From the NCBI GenBank assembly GCA_964275585.1, contig CAXYCJ010000006.1, forward strand, positions 189,595 to 253,594: 64,000 nt of DNA. Reading direction: 5' to 3'. This DNA is from D2472 sp964275585 (GTDB lineage: Bacteria > Pseudomonadota > Gammaproteobacteria > Magnimaribacterales > D2472). The translations under genes and the position numbers were made by a program. Shown one piece after another: positions 1 through 8,391 of this stretch (the stretch's first letter is position 1; every line of letters starts with the position of its first letter). Under the pieces are notes generated by a model. That model made no database searches. It saw only the letters and a program-made list of their open reading frames with translations, and was not told where the DNA came from.

Positions 1-272
1 ACAATTGCAAATAAGTCTCCGCCTATACCATTGCCTGTAGGCTCCATTAGCCCTAGAGCAATATTGGCTGCGATAGCAGCATCAATTGCAGTCCCACCCT
101 TTTTTAGAATATCTAAGCCTATTTGAGTGGCTAGCGGATGGCTGGTTGCAACCATGCCATTTTGCCCTATTACTTCAGACCGACTGGCAAATTTCTCTCC
201 AGTCAATCGATCAAACCCATAACCAGAAGTACTCATAAGCAATGCCATAAAAAAGTGTAATTTTAATTTCAT
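1..272 (-). CDS. Gamma-glutamyltransferase, N-terminal part (cut by left edge)
   Basis: Only the first 90 codons are in the window; the start is the ATG at 272-270 and the frame stays open to base 1. The product begins with a short hydrophobic export signal (about residues 1-19), then shows the family's N-terminal pattern: a stretch around GMVATSHPLA, then GGTAIDAAIA and EPTGNGIGGD, which are hallmark segments of gamma-glutamyltranspeptidases. Such enzymes are Ntn hydrolases, normally periplasmic, that move or hydrolyse the gamma-glutamyl group of glutathione and related peptides. The catalytic threonine lies outside the window, so activity and autocleavage cannot be judged. The family could also include cephalosporin-acylase-like members. 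It is read away from the tRNA gene that lies behind it on the same strand. Confidence 0.85.
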   Translation of the reverse strand, partial: MKLKLHFFMALLMSTSGYGFDRLTGEKFASRSEVIGQNGMVATSHPLATQIGLDILKKGGTAIDAAIAANIALGLMEPTGNGIGGDLFAI

Positions 273-341
273 GGTATGAGTTTATGCTACTTTCAGAGTT
301 GTTTCTAATCAAGATATCTTATGACTTTTCTTGAAATTCAA

Positions 342-418
342 TGGCACGCCCGGAGAGATTCGAACTCCCGACCCCTTGGTTCGAAGCCAAGTACTCTATC
401 CAGCTGAGCTACGGGCGC
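342..418 (-). tRNA. tRNA-Arg, anticodon TCG
   Basis: Cloverleaf read on the minus strand: acceptor stem beginning GCGCCCG at 418, D-arm with the AGCTCAG pattern, anticodon stem CTTGG/CCAAG enclosing loop CTTCGAA (anticodon TCG), T-arm with GTTCGAATC, and an encoded CCA at 344-342. The acceptor stem closes with a G1-U72 wobble pair. The whole gene is 77 nt and differs from the tRNA at 23627-23703 at only two bases, the first anticodon base and position 72. It should read CGA arginine codons. No intron or truncation is visible. A TACAAT box at 438-433 could be its -10 element, inside the 3' edge upstream of the zur stop region. Confidence 0.95.
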
Positions 419-444
419 ATGTTTGATTGACTATTGTAAAAGCA

Positions 445-876
445 TTACAGACAGTTTTGACAAAAACCTTTTGCTTCAAGAATCTCTTCAGTAATCTTGA
501 AACCGGCTTTTTTTGCTCTTTTTGCAATTTCTGTCGTTGCTTTATGAGAATGAAATTCTATAGCCTTTTTACACTTCAAACAAATTAAAAACTGAGCAAC
601 ATGAGGTTTTTCTTGTCCATCACAAGCTATGTAAGTATTATCCGTTTCAATTCGATGTGCAAAACCATTTGAGCACAAAAAATCTAAAGCTCGATAAATC
701 GTTGCAGGCTTAACAGAGGAATCTTTTTTATTTATACTCTCTAAAATTTCATAAGCCGTTTTTGGATTTTTTTGTCTTATCAATGCAGACATAATCTTAC
801 TTCTTGATGAAGTTAAATTTAACTTTCTTTGCCCGCACAGTTCTCTGACTTTTGTGATTGTAATTGAGCTGCTCAT
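445..876 (-). CDS. zur: Fur-family zinc uptake regulator (Zur-like)
   Basis: A 143-residue Fur-superfamily repressor. The N-terminal winged-helix domain carries the family's recognition-helix pattern KPATIYRALDFL (about residues 55-67), with the RALDFL form typical of Zur rather than Fur. The C-terminal half carries two CxxC pairs, CLKC (about 98-101) and CQNC at the very end, which form the structural zinc site, plus His/Cys residues between them that would sense zinc. Known Zur proteins repress zinc import genes and alternative ribosomal proteins when zinc is plentiful. No obvious Zur-box palindrome was found in the 121-base gap to the divergent gene, and no zinc transporter lies in the window, so the regulon is not visible here. 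Fur or PerR are less likely alternatives. Confidence 0.85.
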   Translation of the reverse strand: MSSSITITKVRELCGQRKLNLTSSRSKIMSALIRQKNPKTAYEILESINKKDSSVKPATIYRALDFLCSNGFAHRIETDNTYIACDGQEKPHVAQFLICLKCKKAIEFHSHKATTEIAKRAKKAGFKITEEILEAKGFCQNCL

Positions 877-997
877 TTCAAATTAATAATAACCTGATGC
901 AATAGCAACAGCTAGTTCTTAATATAAATACAGAGGGGGTTGAAGATTAATGCAATCATCAACATAATAATAAATCTATATAAATAGGAAAAATTGA

Positions 998-3001
998 ATG
1001 CATAAAACTTCTTTAATCTTTTGCTTTGTATTTCTAGTTTCTAACTGTTCACAGCCTGCTGAAGAAATACCGCAAGACGGTTTCTTAAATATTGCTGGAG
1101 CTAGAATTAGCTTAGCAAATCAAACACCTGTTAATTGGGATTTTATGGCTGTTGACCCATATATGAATATTAATCCTCAAAGCAGCGCAACTCGAGTACC
1201 GCTGTTTGGTGACCTTCATGTCCACACCCGTTACTCATTTGATGCATATATTTTTGGAACCTTGGCCACGCCCGATGATGCCTATGAATTTGCCAAAGGT
1301 AAACCCATTAAACACCCAGGCGGTTTTGATGTCAGTCTTGAGAGACCTTTAGATTTTTATGGGGTTACAGATCATGGAACCTTTTTAGGTCAGGTTGCAG
1401 AAGCTGCAACACCGGGTAACCCTTATTATGATGCGCCTTCAAGTGCCGTGGTGAATGATCTGAATGCACCTGAAAACTTAAATATTTCTACCTTTAATAA
1501 GCGCCGACAAGCGTTTGGCGGATTTCTAATGAGCACCATAACAGCTATAACGAAAGGGGAGCTAGATATCAATTATGCGAATTCTATTAGCAGAAATGCC
1601 TGGCAAGATACTGTTGAAGCAGCGCAGCGTCACAATGATCCAGGTACCTTTACAACATTTATTGCTTATGAATGGACGGCCTCAACACCTGTGATGGGGA
1701 ACCTTCATAGAAATGTTATTTTTCGAGGGGATGGTGAACTTATTCCATCCGTGCCATTTGGTCGAGCCAACTCCAATAATCCTGAGGGTTTATGGGATTG
1801 GATGGATCGCTTGCGTGAGGATGGAATCGAGAGCATGGCCATTCCTCATAACTCTAATGGCTCTGGTGGAAGTATGTTTGAATTGGTGGATTCCAATGAT
1901 AATCCAATAACCAAAGAATACGCAGATCAACGCATGCGAAATGAACCCATTGTAGAAATCACTCAAGTTAAAGGGACGTCTGACACTCACCCTGCCTTAT
2001 CAACCAATGATGAATGGGCTGATTTTGAAATCATGCCTTACAAAGTTGCCACTATGGAAATCTCCGAGCCTAAAGGCAGTTATGTGAGAGATGCATTGTT
2101 GGAAGGTATCGCCATGGAGCAAAGAGAGGGCTTCAACCCCTATAAATTTGGTTTAATCGGATCAAGTGACACCCATACAGCTGCATCATCTCAACAAGAG
2201 GATAACTTTTTTGCGAAAATAGGTCTGCTAGATGCTACGGCAGCCTTAAGAGGCTCTATACCTATGACTGATCCTGCTTTTTTATTGGACGAGGCTGGAA
2301 TTGAAGAGGTAGCAGGCAAGAAGTACATGAACTCATCTGCGATCACCTGGGGAGCCTCAGGTCTTGCCGGTGTCTGGGCGGAGGAGAACACTCGATCAAG
2401 CATTTACAATGCTTTCAGGCGCAAAGAATCTTTCGCAACGTCTGGCCCGCGAATGACCATTCGCTTTTTTGCAGGTTTTGGCATAGATGAATCAAAGATT
2501 GATGATGCTGATTTAGTTGAGTATTTATACGCCAACGGCAAGTCCATGGGCTCAGATTTAGATGCCATAGCTCAGCAATCACCTAATTTCTTTGTGTGGG
2601 CTGTTCAAGATTCTATGACCGCTCCCTTGCAACGAGTTCAAATTATTAAAGGTTATATTGATATTAATGGAAAACCCCAAGAGGAAGTCTTTGATGTCGC
2701 TTGCTCCGATGATGGTACCGTTGACCCTATAACCAATAGATGCCCTGATAACAATGCCAAAGTTGATATATCTAATTGTGCCTTTTCTCAAAATGTTGGT
2801 GATGCAGAGATGAAAACTTTCTGGAGTGACCCAACCTTTGATGTAGATCAAAGAGCTTTTTATTATGTCAGAGCTTTAGAGAATCCAACTTGTAGGTGGA
2901 GCACTTGGGATGCTATTAGGAATAACGTAGAGCCTAGAGCTGATATGCCAAAAACCATTCAAGAGCGCGTTTGGTCTTCACCCATTCATTACATTCCTTA
3001 A
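998..3001 (+). CDS. DUF3604 family lipoprotein-like protein
   Basis: A 667-residue exported protein of the DUF3604 family. An N-terminal hydrophobic segment ends at Cys17 in the context LVSNC, a slightly atypical lipobox, so it may be a lipoprotein. The FGDLHVHTRYSFDA segment (about residues 70-83), the DHGTFLG stretch, IPHNSNGSGG, and IGSSDTHTA are the metal-ligand-like His/Asp motifs of this PHP-like fold. The C-terminus is rich in Trp and ends SSPIHYIP, as is usual for the family. Its length agrees with known members. The biochemical role is unsettled; members are widespread in marine bacteria. It is followed 14 bases later by a metallo-beta-lactamase-fold gene on the same strand, suggesting co-transcription. 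Confidence 0.85.
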   Translation: MHKTSLIFCFVFLVSNCSQPAEEIPQDGFLNIAGARISLANQTPVNWDFMAVDPYMNINPQSSATRVPLFGDLHVHTRYSFDAYIFGTLATPDDAYEFAKGKPIKHPGGFDVSLERPLDFYGVTDHGTFLGQVAEAATPGNPYYDAPSSAVVNDLNAPENLNISTFNKRRQAFGGFLMSTITAITKGELDINYANSISRNAWQDTVEAAQRHNDPGTFTTFIAYEWTASTPVMGNLHRNVIFRGDGELIPSVPFGRANSNNPEGLWDWMDRLREDGIESMAIPHNSNGSGGSMFELVDSNDNPITKEYADQRMRNEPIVEITQVKGTSDTHPALSTNDEWADFEIMPYKVATMEISEPKGSYVRDALLEGIAMEQREGFNPYKFGLIGSSDTHTAASSQQEDNFFAKIGLLDATAALRGSIPMTDPAFLLDEAGIEEVAGKKYMNSSAITWGASGLAGVWAEENTRSSIYNAFRRKESFATSGPRMTIRFFAGFGIDESKIDDADLVEYLYANGKSMGSDLDAIAQQSPNFFVWAVQDSMTAPLQRVQIIKGYIDINGKPQEEVFDVACSDDGTVDPITNRCPDNNAKVDISNCAFSQNVGDAEMKTFWSDPTFDVDQRAFYYVRALENPTCRWSTWDAIRNNVEPRADMPKTIQERVWSSPIHYIP

Positions 3002-3015
3002 ACAGCTAACTCAAG

Positions 3016-4005
3016 ATGAAAAACCTTTCGGCATGGATGGCTTTGTTTTTAATTAGTGTTTCTAATCCTTTAGGTGCAGAAACTTTTAGCAACACAAACG
3101 ACGATCAAAATGGGAAGTCTTTTGGGCAACTGTTGAGTTGGGTTTTTGATGGAGAGAAGAGCCCGAAAAAAATAGAAATAGAAACTTCTGATCAATGGCA
3201 AGCTCTAACAGGTGAGGATGAATCCTACGCAGTCTGGATTGGTCATGCAACATACCTTATTAATAATGGGGATATTAATATTCTGACCGATCCTATATTT
3301 TCTAAACGAGCATCCCCCATTGGATTTTCTGGGCCAAAAAGAATGATTCCTCCAGTTATGTCTTTGACTGATCTACCAAAGATTGATGTTGTTGTGGTGA
3401 GTCACAATCATTATGATCATTTTGATATGTATTCTTTAAAAAGACTCCATAAAATCAATCCTGAGACTATTTTTTTGGTACCTATAGGCGATAAAAAAAG
3501 ATTAATTAATGCAGGCCTAACTCACGTGCATGAGCTGAGGTGGTGGGAAAGCATGGAAGTAGGACAGTCGACCATTCATTTCACGCCAGTGCAACATTGG
3601 TCTAAAAGAGGCCTATTTGATCGCAATAAAAGTTTATGGGGCGGCTGGTTTATTGAATCGACTAATCTCAAGTTATATCACGCAGGAGACACCGGTTATT
3701 CCAATGATTTTAAAAATACATATCAGAGGCTTGGAGCTCCGGATTACTCTTTTATTCCGATAGGAGCATACGATCCTAGATGGTTCATGAAAGACTCTCA
3801 TGTTAATCCTGAAGAGGCTGTTCAGGTAGCTTTAGACCTTCAAACACCCCATTCATTTAGCATGCATTGGGGAACTTTTACTCTGACAGATGAGCCGGTA
3901 GCAGAACCCCCACAAAGACTTGCAGCAGAGTTAAAAGCAAAAGGCTTAAGCTCAGATTTTTTTCGCTCACCCAAGCCTGGTGAAGTCCTCTCTTTATCAA
4001 AATAA
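3016..4005 (+). CDS. MBL-fold metallohydrolase, NAPE-PLD-like
   Basis: A 329-residue protein with a probable signal peptide (about residues 1-21) followed by a metallo-beta-lactamase fold. The zinc motif is HNHYDHFD (about 130-137), with WIGHATYLI and LTDPIFSKRASP upstream, HAGDTGYS in the middle and MHWGTF near the end; all are characteristic of the N-acylphosphatidylethanolamine phospholipase D-like (RomA/YtnP-like) branch rather than true beta-lactamases. Such enzymes are phosphodiesterases or lactonases; the substrate here is not deducible. It starts 14 bases after the DUF3604 gene, and the next gene starts 16 bases after its stop, so the three probably form one transcription unit. Confidence 0.85.
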   Translation: MKNLSAWMALFLISVSNPLGAETFSNTNDDQNGKSFGQLLSWVFDGEKSPKKIEIETSDQWQALTGEDESYAVWIGHATYLINNGDINILTDPIFSKRASPIGFSGPKRMIPPVMSLTDLPKIDVVVVSHNHYDHFDMYSLKRLHKINPETIFLVPIGDKKRLINAGLTHVHELRWWESMEVGQSTIHFTPVQHWSKRGLFDRNKSLWGGWFIESTNLKLYHAGDTGYSNDFKNTYQRLGAPDYSFIPIGAYDPRWFMKDSHVNPEEAVQVALDLQTPHSFSMHWGTFTLTDEPVAEPPQRLAAELKAKGLSSDFFRSPKPGEVLSLSK

Positions 4006-4021
4006 ATCGTATAATTATCAG

Positions 4022-4390
4022 ATGGATCAATTAAATGTTTTTGGCGAGGTAATGACTGTTTGCTGCGAGAGCCCTATGACAGGTTTTACGCGCAATGGCC
4101 ACTGCGAAACCATGGAATCAGACCACGGCATTCATACTGTTTGTGTTCACATGACCGATGAGTTTCTGGCTTTCTCTAAGGCCCAAGGCAATGATCTATC
4201 AACCCCCATGCCTGAATACGGTTTCCCAGGACTTAAAGATGGCGATGACTGGTGCTTGTGCGCACCAAGGTGGGTTGAGGCCTATGAGGCAAATTGCGCC
4301 CCAAAGATCTACCTAACTAAAACTCACGAGAAAACCTTAGAACTCGTCCCGTTAAAAATTCTCAGAGAATACGCTCTAGACATCAACTAG
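4022..4390 (+). CDS. DUF2237 family protein
   Basis: A 122-residue DUF2237 protein. The diagnostic segments are NVFGE at the start, SPMTGFTRNGHCET, HTVCVHMTDEFLAFSK, GNDLSTPMPEYGFPGLK and WCLCAPRW, which match the highly conserved core of this family. The start at the ATG at 4022 is chosen because it puts the conserved NVFGE close to the N-terminus and avoids overlapping the upstream gene; a longer frame from 3980 would overlap its 3' end. The many Cys/His/Trp residues suggest ligand or metal binding but no function has been established for the family. It closes the small plus-strand group that begins at 998. Confidence 0.9.
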   Translation: MDQLNVFGEVMTVCCESPMTGFTRNGHCETMESDHGIHTVCVHMTDEFLAFSKAQGNDLSTPMPEYGFPGLKDGDDWCLCAPRWVEAYEANCAPKIYLTKTHEKTLELVPLKILREYALDIN

Positions 4391-4402
4391 TCAGTAAGAT
4401 TT

Positions 4403-5512
4403 ATGAAAGCATTACTTAAATGGGCTGGCGGCAAAGAGAGAGAACTTAAGTCTATCCTGCCAAAGTCTCCAAAGCGTATTAATAATTACTATGAGCCATT
4501 TTTCGGTGGTGGTGCGGTGTATTTTAATATTGGAAAAATTGATGGTAGAAATTTTGTAAACGACGCATCCAATGAATTGATTGATTTTTATCAGTCAATA
4601 AAAAATTCTGATGAGATTTTTTTTCAAACTATTGAACATATAAATCAACAATGGATCGAAATTACCAAATTTTTTTCTAGTATTTCAGAAGGAACCTTAG
4701 CAGCCTACAAAAGTTATAAAATGGATGAGATAACTGACAAAGAAGTTGCAGAATTAACATTGTCTTACGCAAGAAAGTTTTCGATAGTTTTTGGAATAGA
4801 AATGACAAGAAGGCAAACTCTTGAAAAAGAATTAGATAAATCCCTTAAAAATAAGCTAAAGCGAACCAAGAAACTTGAAATAGAAAAGGGCGCTCTACCA
4901 GAAGAAGATCTACAAAAAATATTTCTGAGCGCAATTAAGAGTGGGTATTACACCTTTCTACGAGCTTTGTATAACAACCCAGAAAAATATGAATTAAATA
5001 GCTCAGAATATAATGCTATCTTTCTATTCATTAGGATGTTTTGCTATTCGGGTATGTTTAGGTACAACTCCAGCGGAGATTTTAATGTGCCTTATGGCGG
5101 CATTGGATACAACAACAACAACCTATCAAAGAAAATTGCTTATTATCATTCGGAGGCTCTTCATCAAAAATTTTCTGAGACTGAATTTGAAAATTTAGAT
5201 TTTGAGGATTTTTTAGATACAAAAGAGCTATCAGAAAATGATTTCATATTCTTAGATCCACCATATGATACAGAGTTTAGTACTTATGCTCAAAATGAAT
5301 TCAACAAGCATGATCAACAGAGGCTAGCTAATTTTTTAATTCACAAAACTTCAGCAAAGTGGATGTTAGTCATAAAATCTACTGAATTTATATTAGGCTT
5401 ATATAAAGATAAAGGCTTAGTCATTGAAGCTGTTGATAAAAAATACAATGTAAGCTTTATGGATAGGAATAATAAAGATGTGACCCACTTGATTATAAGG
5501 AACTACGAATGA
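4403..5512 (+). CDS. DNA adenine-N6 methyltransferase, Dam/D12 class (alpha)
   Basis: A 369-residue methyltransferase of the D12 class. Motif X appears as LLKWAGGKE at residues 4-12, motif I (AdoMet binding) as YEPFFGGGAVYF around residue 32, and catalytic motif IV as DPPYDTEF around residue 287; this order defines the alpha class to which Dam and DpnM belong. It is about 90 residues longer than E. coli Dam, the extra length being a lysine-rich charged insert in the middle (about 100-180). It shares an ATGA overlap with the next methyltransferase and faces an endonuclease-like gene, so it protects host DNA as part of a restriction-modification system rather than acting as an orphan Dam. The recognition sequence cannot be read from the protein. 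Confidence 0.85.
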   Translation: MKALLKWAGGKERELKSILPKSPKRINNYYEPFFGGGAVYFNIGKIDGRNFVNDASNELIDFYQSIKNSDEIFFQTIEHINQQWIEITKFFSSISEGTLAAYKSYKMDEITDKEVAELTLSYARKFSIVFGIEMTRRQTLEKELDKSLKNKLKRTKKLEIEKGALPEEDLQKIFLSAIKSGYYTFLRALYNNPEKYELNSSEYNAIFLFIRMFCYSGMFRYNSSGDFNVPYGGIGYNNNNLSKKIAYYHSEALHQKFSETEFENLDFEDFLDTKELSENDFIFLDPPYDTEFSTYAQNEFNKHDQQRLANFLIHKTSAKWMLVIKSTEFILGLYKDKGLVIEAVDKKYNVSFMDRNNKDVTHLIIRNYE

Positions 5513-6186
5513 TTATAAATGATGATTGTTTGAATTATTTTCCTAGCATTGAAGATAAAAGTATTGATTTGGTTTTAACAGATCCTCCTTATGAGATAAG
5601 CCAGTATTCAACAGGTGACATTCATCTGCCAAATCGAAAGAAACTGAACAATAATATTGCTAAATGGGATAGAAAATTTGATCCAGCTTTGTACGTAGAA
5701 GATTTATTAAGGGTGCTGAAGCCAAATGGCAACATGTTTATTTTTACAAGTTATAATTTAATAGGAAAGTGGCATGAGTTACTAGACGCTCGTTTTGATA
5801 CATTCCAGTTTTTTGTTTGGCATAAAACTAATCCACCTCCTAAAATCTATAAGAATGGCTTCCTGAATAGCTGCGAATTGATAATTTGTTTATGGAATAA
5901 AAAACATAAATGGAACTTCACAAAACAGACAGAAATGCATAATTTTTTTCAAAGTCCAATATGCATGGGCAAAGAAAGATTGGCACATCCAACTCAAAAG
6001 CCTTTGAAGATACTAAAACACCTTGTTGAAATTGGTTCTAACGAAGAGGATTTAATTCTTGATCCCTTCGCTGGAGTGGGCTCAACTGAAGCAGCTTGCA
6101 AATTATTAAATAGAAACTGCATTTCAATCGAACTTGATCCAGAATATTGTCGGCTCGCAAAAGAAAGAATTGAAGGATTAGACTGA
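5509..6186 (+). CDS. DNA adenine methyltransferase, beta class (DpnA/CcrM-like)
   Basis: A 225-residue site-specific DNA methyltransferase. Catalytic motif IV, TDPPYEI, lies near the N-terminus (about residues 24-30), AHPTQKPL is at about 167, and the AdoMet motif I, DPFAGVGST, follows near 192; this circularly permuted order is the beta class (DpnA, CcrM). A short 5'-side ATGA overlap ties it to the alpha-class enzyme before it. Systems that carry both an alpha and a beta N6-adenine enzyme are known either for DpnII-like targets, where one also modifies single-stranded DNA, or for asymmetric targets needing a separate enzyme per strand. Its 3' end overlaps the convergent nuclease gene by 9 bases. 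Confidence 0.85.
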   Translation: MIINDDCLNYFPSIEDKSIDLVLTDPPYEISQYSTGDIHLPNRKKLNNNIAKWDRKFDPALYVEDLLRVLKPNGNMFIFTSYNLIGKWHELLDARFDTFQFFVWHKTNPPPKIYKNGFLNSCELIICLWNKKHKWNFTKQTEMHNFFQSPICMGKERLAHPTQKPLKILKHLVEIGSNEEDLILDPFAGVGSTEAACKLLNRNCISIELDPEYCRLAKERIEGLD

Positions 6187-7014
6187 ACTTATGACCTGTT
6201 TTAGCGCCTTATCAAGGTGAATGCTTGATTTAGCATATTCACTTTTAACCAACTCCCATCCATCTTCGCTATCACAGATATAATTCCAAAAGTCTTTACC
6301 AATCAACAATTCATCATTAGAGAAAAAACTTCTCACCGATCCCTGTGCCCAATCCTCTGCTCCACTATCCAGTGAGTCTTTGTTGTACACAGTGCCGAAG
6401 TATAGGTAAACAACAACCTTACCGATTGCTATCTCATCTTTATATTTACTAATCAAAATAGCGTATTGTTCCAAAATGGCATGTTTCTCTGAACGTGCTT
6501 TTTTATTATCTAAATCGCCACCAGCTTTTAGCTCCATCAAAGTAAGATGCTTTATTCCGTCTTTTTCTTTCTCAAGTAAATAGTCAGAATTATGAATTTT
6601 AGACTTTCCTTCGGTCTCTCTTGATGATTTCTGGATCAATAATAAGTCATCCAATGTTACTTTTTTTGGATTATTTTTATCTTTATAAGCATCCAGTAAT
6701 GTCGATATTAAATTTATAGTTTCACGAGAAATTTTTCCACTCACTCCTTGGGAGACCTTGTACCCAGATGCTTCTGCAATTTTTAGAGCAATAGTTTCCA
6801 TTCTGTTGCCTAAACTTGAGTCCAATGATCTCATTAAAGCCGAATACACAACCACTTCCTTAGTTAGACTAGAAAGGAGAAAATTATTTTTCTTTTTAGC
6901 AATGTTCTTGCTTTTACTTCCTGTGCTGGAATAGTCGTTTACTAATTGCGTTGAAAAATCTAACATCTCTTCACTTATGATCTTACATATTTTGTTATGT
7001 TTTAATATTTCCAT
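6178..7014 (-). CDS. Type II restriction endonuclease, TdeIII-like
   Basis: A nuclease-like protein of 278 residues from the ATG at 7014-7012; a TTG at 7032 would add six residues. The core contains NSDYLLEKEKDG followed by LTLMELKAGGDLDN, a D...ExK arrangement typical of PD-(D/E)XK endonucleases, and then a KKARSEKHAILEQYAIL stretch and LLIGKDFWNYIC. From memory these match the TdeIII restriction endonuclease family, but I could not search. It is a strong candidate for the nuclease partner of the two adenine methyltransferases because it ends tail-to-tail with them, overlapping by 9 bases. The antiparallel orientation would separate its expression from that of the methylases. No controller (C) protein gene is seen. 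Confidence 0.7.
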   Translation of the reverse strand: MEILKHNKICKIISEEMLDFSTQLVNDYSSTGSKSKNIAKKKNNFLLSSLTKEVVVYSALMRSLDSSLGNRMETIALKIAEASGYKVSQGVSGKISRETINLISTLLDAYKDKNNPKKVTLDDLLLIQKSSRETEGKSKIHNSDYLLEKEKDGIKHLTLMELKAGGDLDNKKARSEKHAILEQYAILISKYKDEIAIGKVVVYLYFGTVYNKDSLDSGAEDWAQGSVRSFFSNDELLIGKDFWNYICDSEDGWELVKSEYAKSSIHLDKALKQVISSV

Positions 7015-7125
7015 GGTTCGTTCAGTATACAAAGAGCTAGACTAGTTCAAATTTTAATATGCTAGTAAGTTTTTTAATAGACAATGATGGTAGCATCAAT
7101 ACTTAGATAATGTGAATTACTAAAC

Positions 7126-7944
7126 ATGGCAAGACATAGAGGCACATATAAACCCGAGCATCCCGAACCATATGAGGTGAGTCGCTCTCAAATTCAATCT
7201 TTTCTTAAGTGCCCAGCCTGCTTTTGGATGAACAGAGTTCAAGGCATTAAGTTCCCAGGCATGCCTGGTTTCTTATTGAATACAGCTACCGATACTTTAC
7301 TAAAAAAAGACTTTGATGTTTACCGAGAATTGCAACAGCCCCATCCATTCATGGACAGGCATGGTGTGGGTCATTTGGTGCCGTTTAAACACGATGATTT
7401 TGAACTCTGGACTAAATCATTGCAATTGGGCTTAAGAGTTAACTATGAACCTGCTGACTTTATTATTGGTGGAGGTCTTGACGATGTTTGGCACAACAGA
7501 GAAACAGATGAAATCCATATAGTTGATTACAAGAGTACTGCTGGCAGAAGGAATGAGGAGGGCACAGGCTTGCATCCCATCTCCTTAATTGGTGTCTACA
7601 AAGAAGCTTACAAAAATCAAATGGACATGTATCAATGGATTCTAAGGCAACAAGGCTTTAATGTTAGCAACACAGGTTATTTTGTATATGTTAATGGTGA
7701 TCAGCATTTTCAAGATGGAATGCTTGAAATGGATACTGATGCAGCCAACATGAAGTTTGATGTCCAGTTAATTGAATATGAAGGTAATTCAGATTGGGTC
7801 GAACAGGCTATCCTCGATGTTAAGGCTTGTTTAGATAGTTCAGAATGCCCAAATCATGCAGATAGTGGCTTTGGACCCAAAGGAGATAAGCAGTGCGAGT
7901 ATGCTGAGCTATTTGATAGGATGAAAGAGAGCGAGCTCATCTAA
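7126..7944 (+). CDS. PD-(D/E)XK (RecB/Cas4-like) nuclease-family protein
   Basis: A 272-residue protein with SRSQIQSFLKCPACFW near the N-terminus (about residues 19-34), GGGLDDVW (about 118) and VDYKSTAG (about 133). The D...DxK pattern followed by a QMDMYQWIL helix is the RecB/Cas4-type PD-(D/E)XK nuclease core. Two Cys in the N-terminal CPAC and two in the C-terminal SECPNHAD...KQCEY would fit an iron-sulfur cluster like that of AddB or Cas4, though the spacing is not exact. No cas gene or repeat array is nearby, so Cas4 is not supported. Its position beside the restriction-modification genes hints at DNA processing or defence, but it is on its own promoter with 111 bases between it and the divergent nuclease gene. 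Confidence 0.65.
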   Translation: MARHRGTYKPEHPEPYEVSRSQIQSFLKCPACFWMNRVQGIKFPGMPGFLLNTATDTLLKKDFDVYRELQQPHPFMDRHGVGHLVPFKHDDFELWTKSLQLGLRVNYEPADFIIGGGLDDVWHNRETDEIHIVDYKSTAGRRNEEGTGLHPISLIGVYKEAYKNQMDMYQWILRQQGFNVSNTGYFVYVNGDQHFQDGMLEMDTDAANMKFDVQLIEYEGNSDWVEQAILDVKACLDSSECPNHADSGFGPKGDKQCEYAELFDRMKESELI

Positions 7945-8080
7945 ATCCAACCTTTAATCTTGAAATTTTCCAAATAAACCCAATATATTTAAGTGTATCT
8001 GAAGAAATATATTCGTATTTCCCTTCCTGCTACTCACACCAACTTACTCAATTTCGAGTACGTGTTTATGGAGAATAAAT

Positions 8081-8386
8081 ATGCAAATATACCAACAGAT
8101 TTCAACCGCACCGAAAGGTGGAGAAATTGATCACTCAGTAAGCGTAAGCTTCGATGATGATGGAAACTTGAACTTTACCGAGCATGATATGGGTGAGGGC
8201 GTTAAGGAGTTTTGGGGTAGAGATGAGTATGAATACTTCTTTTCGGTTTCACAAAAAGAGGTGGCTAAATTTATTATTGGTAGTTTTTTGACGAGCTTTA
8301 ACTTGGTTACAAAGCTAACGGTAGGAGATTTAAAAACTATGTGCGATGAAATGAAAATACAATATCAAACAAATTATTGGTTCTAG
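8081..8386 (+). CDS. Hypothetical protein, 101 residues
   Basis: I do not recognise this protein. It is acidic, with a charged N-terminal half (PKGGEIDHSV, FDDDGNL) and a hydrophobic stretch around KFIIGSFLTSFNLV, and no Cys motif, signal peptide or clear membrane anchor. A GGAGA element at 8070-8074, about six bases before the ATG, is a good ribosome binding site and supports translation. It is followed six bases later by a small frameshifted gene and lies downstream of the RecB/Cas4-like gene across a 136-base gap, in which I see no other gene. Codon use agrees with the surrounding low-G+C genes. Confidence 0.55.
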   Translation: MQIYQQISTAPKGGEIDHSVSVSFDDDGNLNFTEHDMGEGVKEFWGRDEYEYFFSVSQKEVAKFIIGSFLTSFNLVTKLTVGDLKTMCDEMKIQYQTNYWF

Positions 8387-8391
8387 CGATT

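Noticed and set aside
877..997. Zur operator between zur and the DUF3604 gene
   Set aside because: No palindrome resembling a Zur box could be found by eye in the gap.
6178..7014. DpnII-type nuclease
   Set aside because: The nuclease core (MELKAGGDLDN) recalls TdeIII rather than DpnII or MboI, even though the methylase pair is DpnII-like.
7126..7944. Cas4 of a CRISPR system
   Set aside because: No other cas gene, no direct-repeat array and no adaptation genes within the window.
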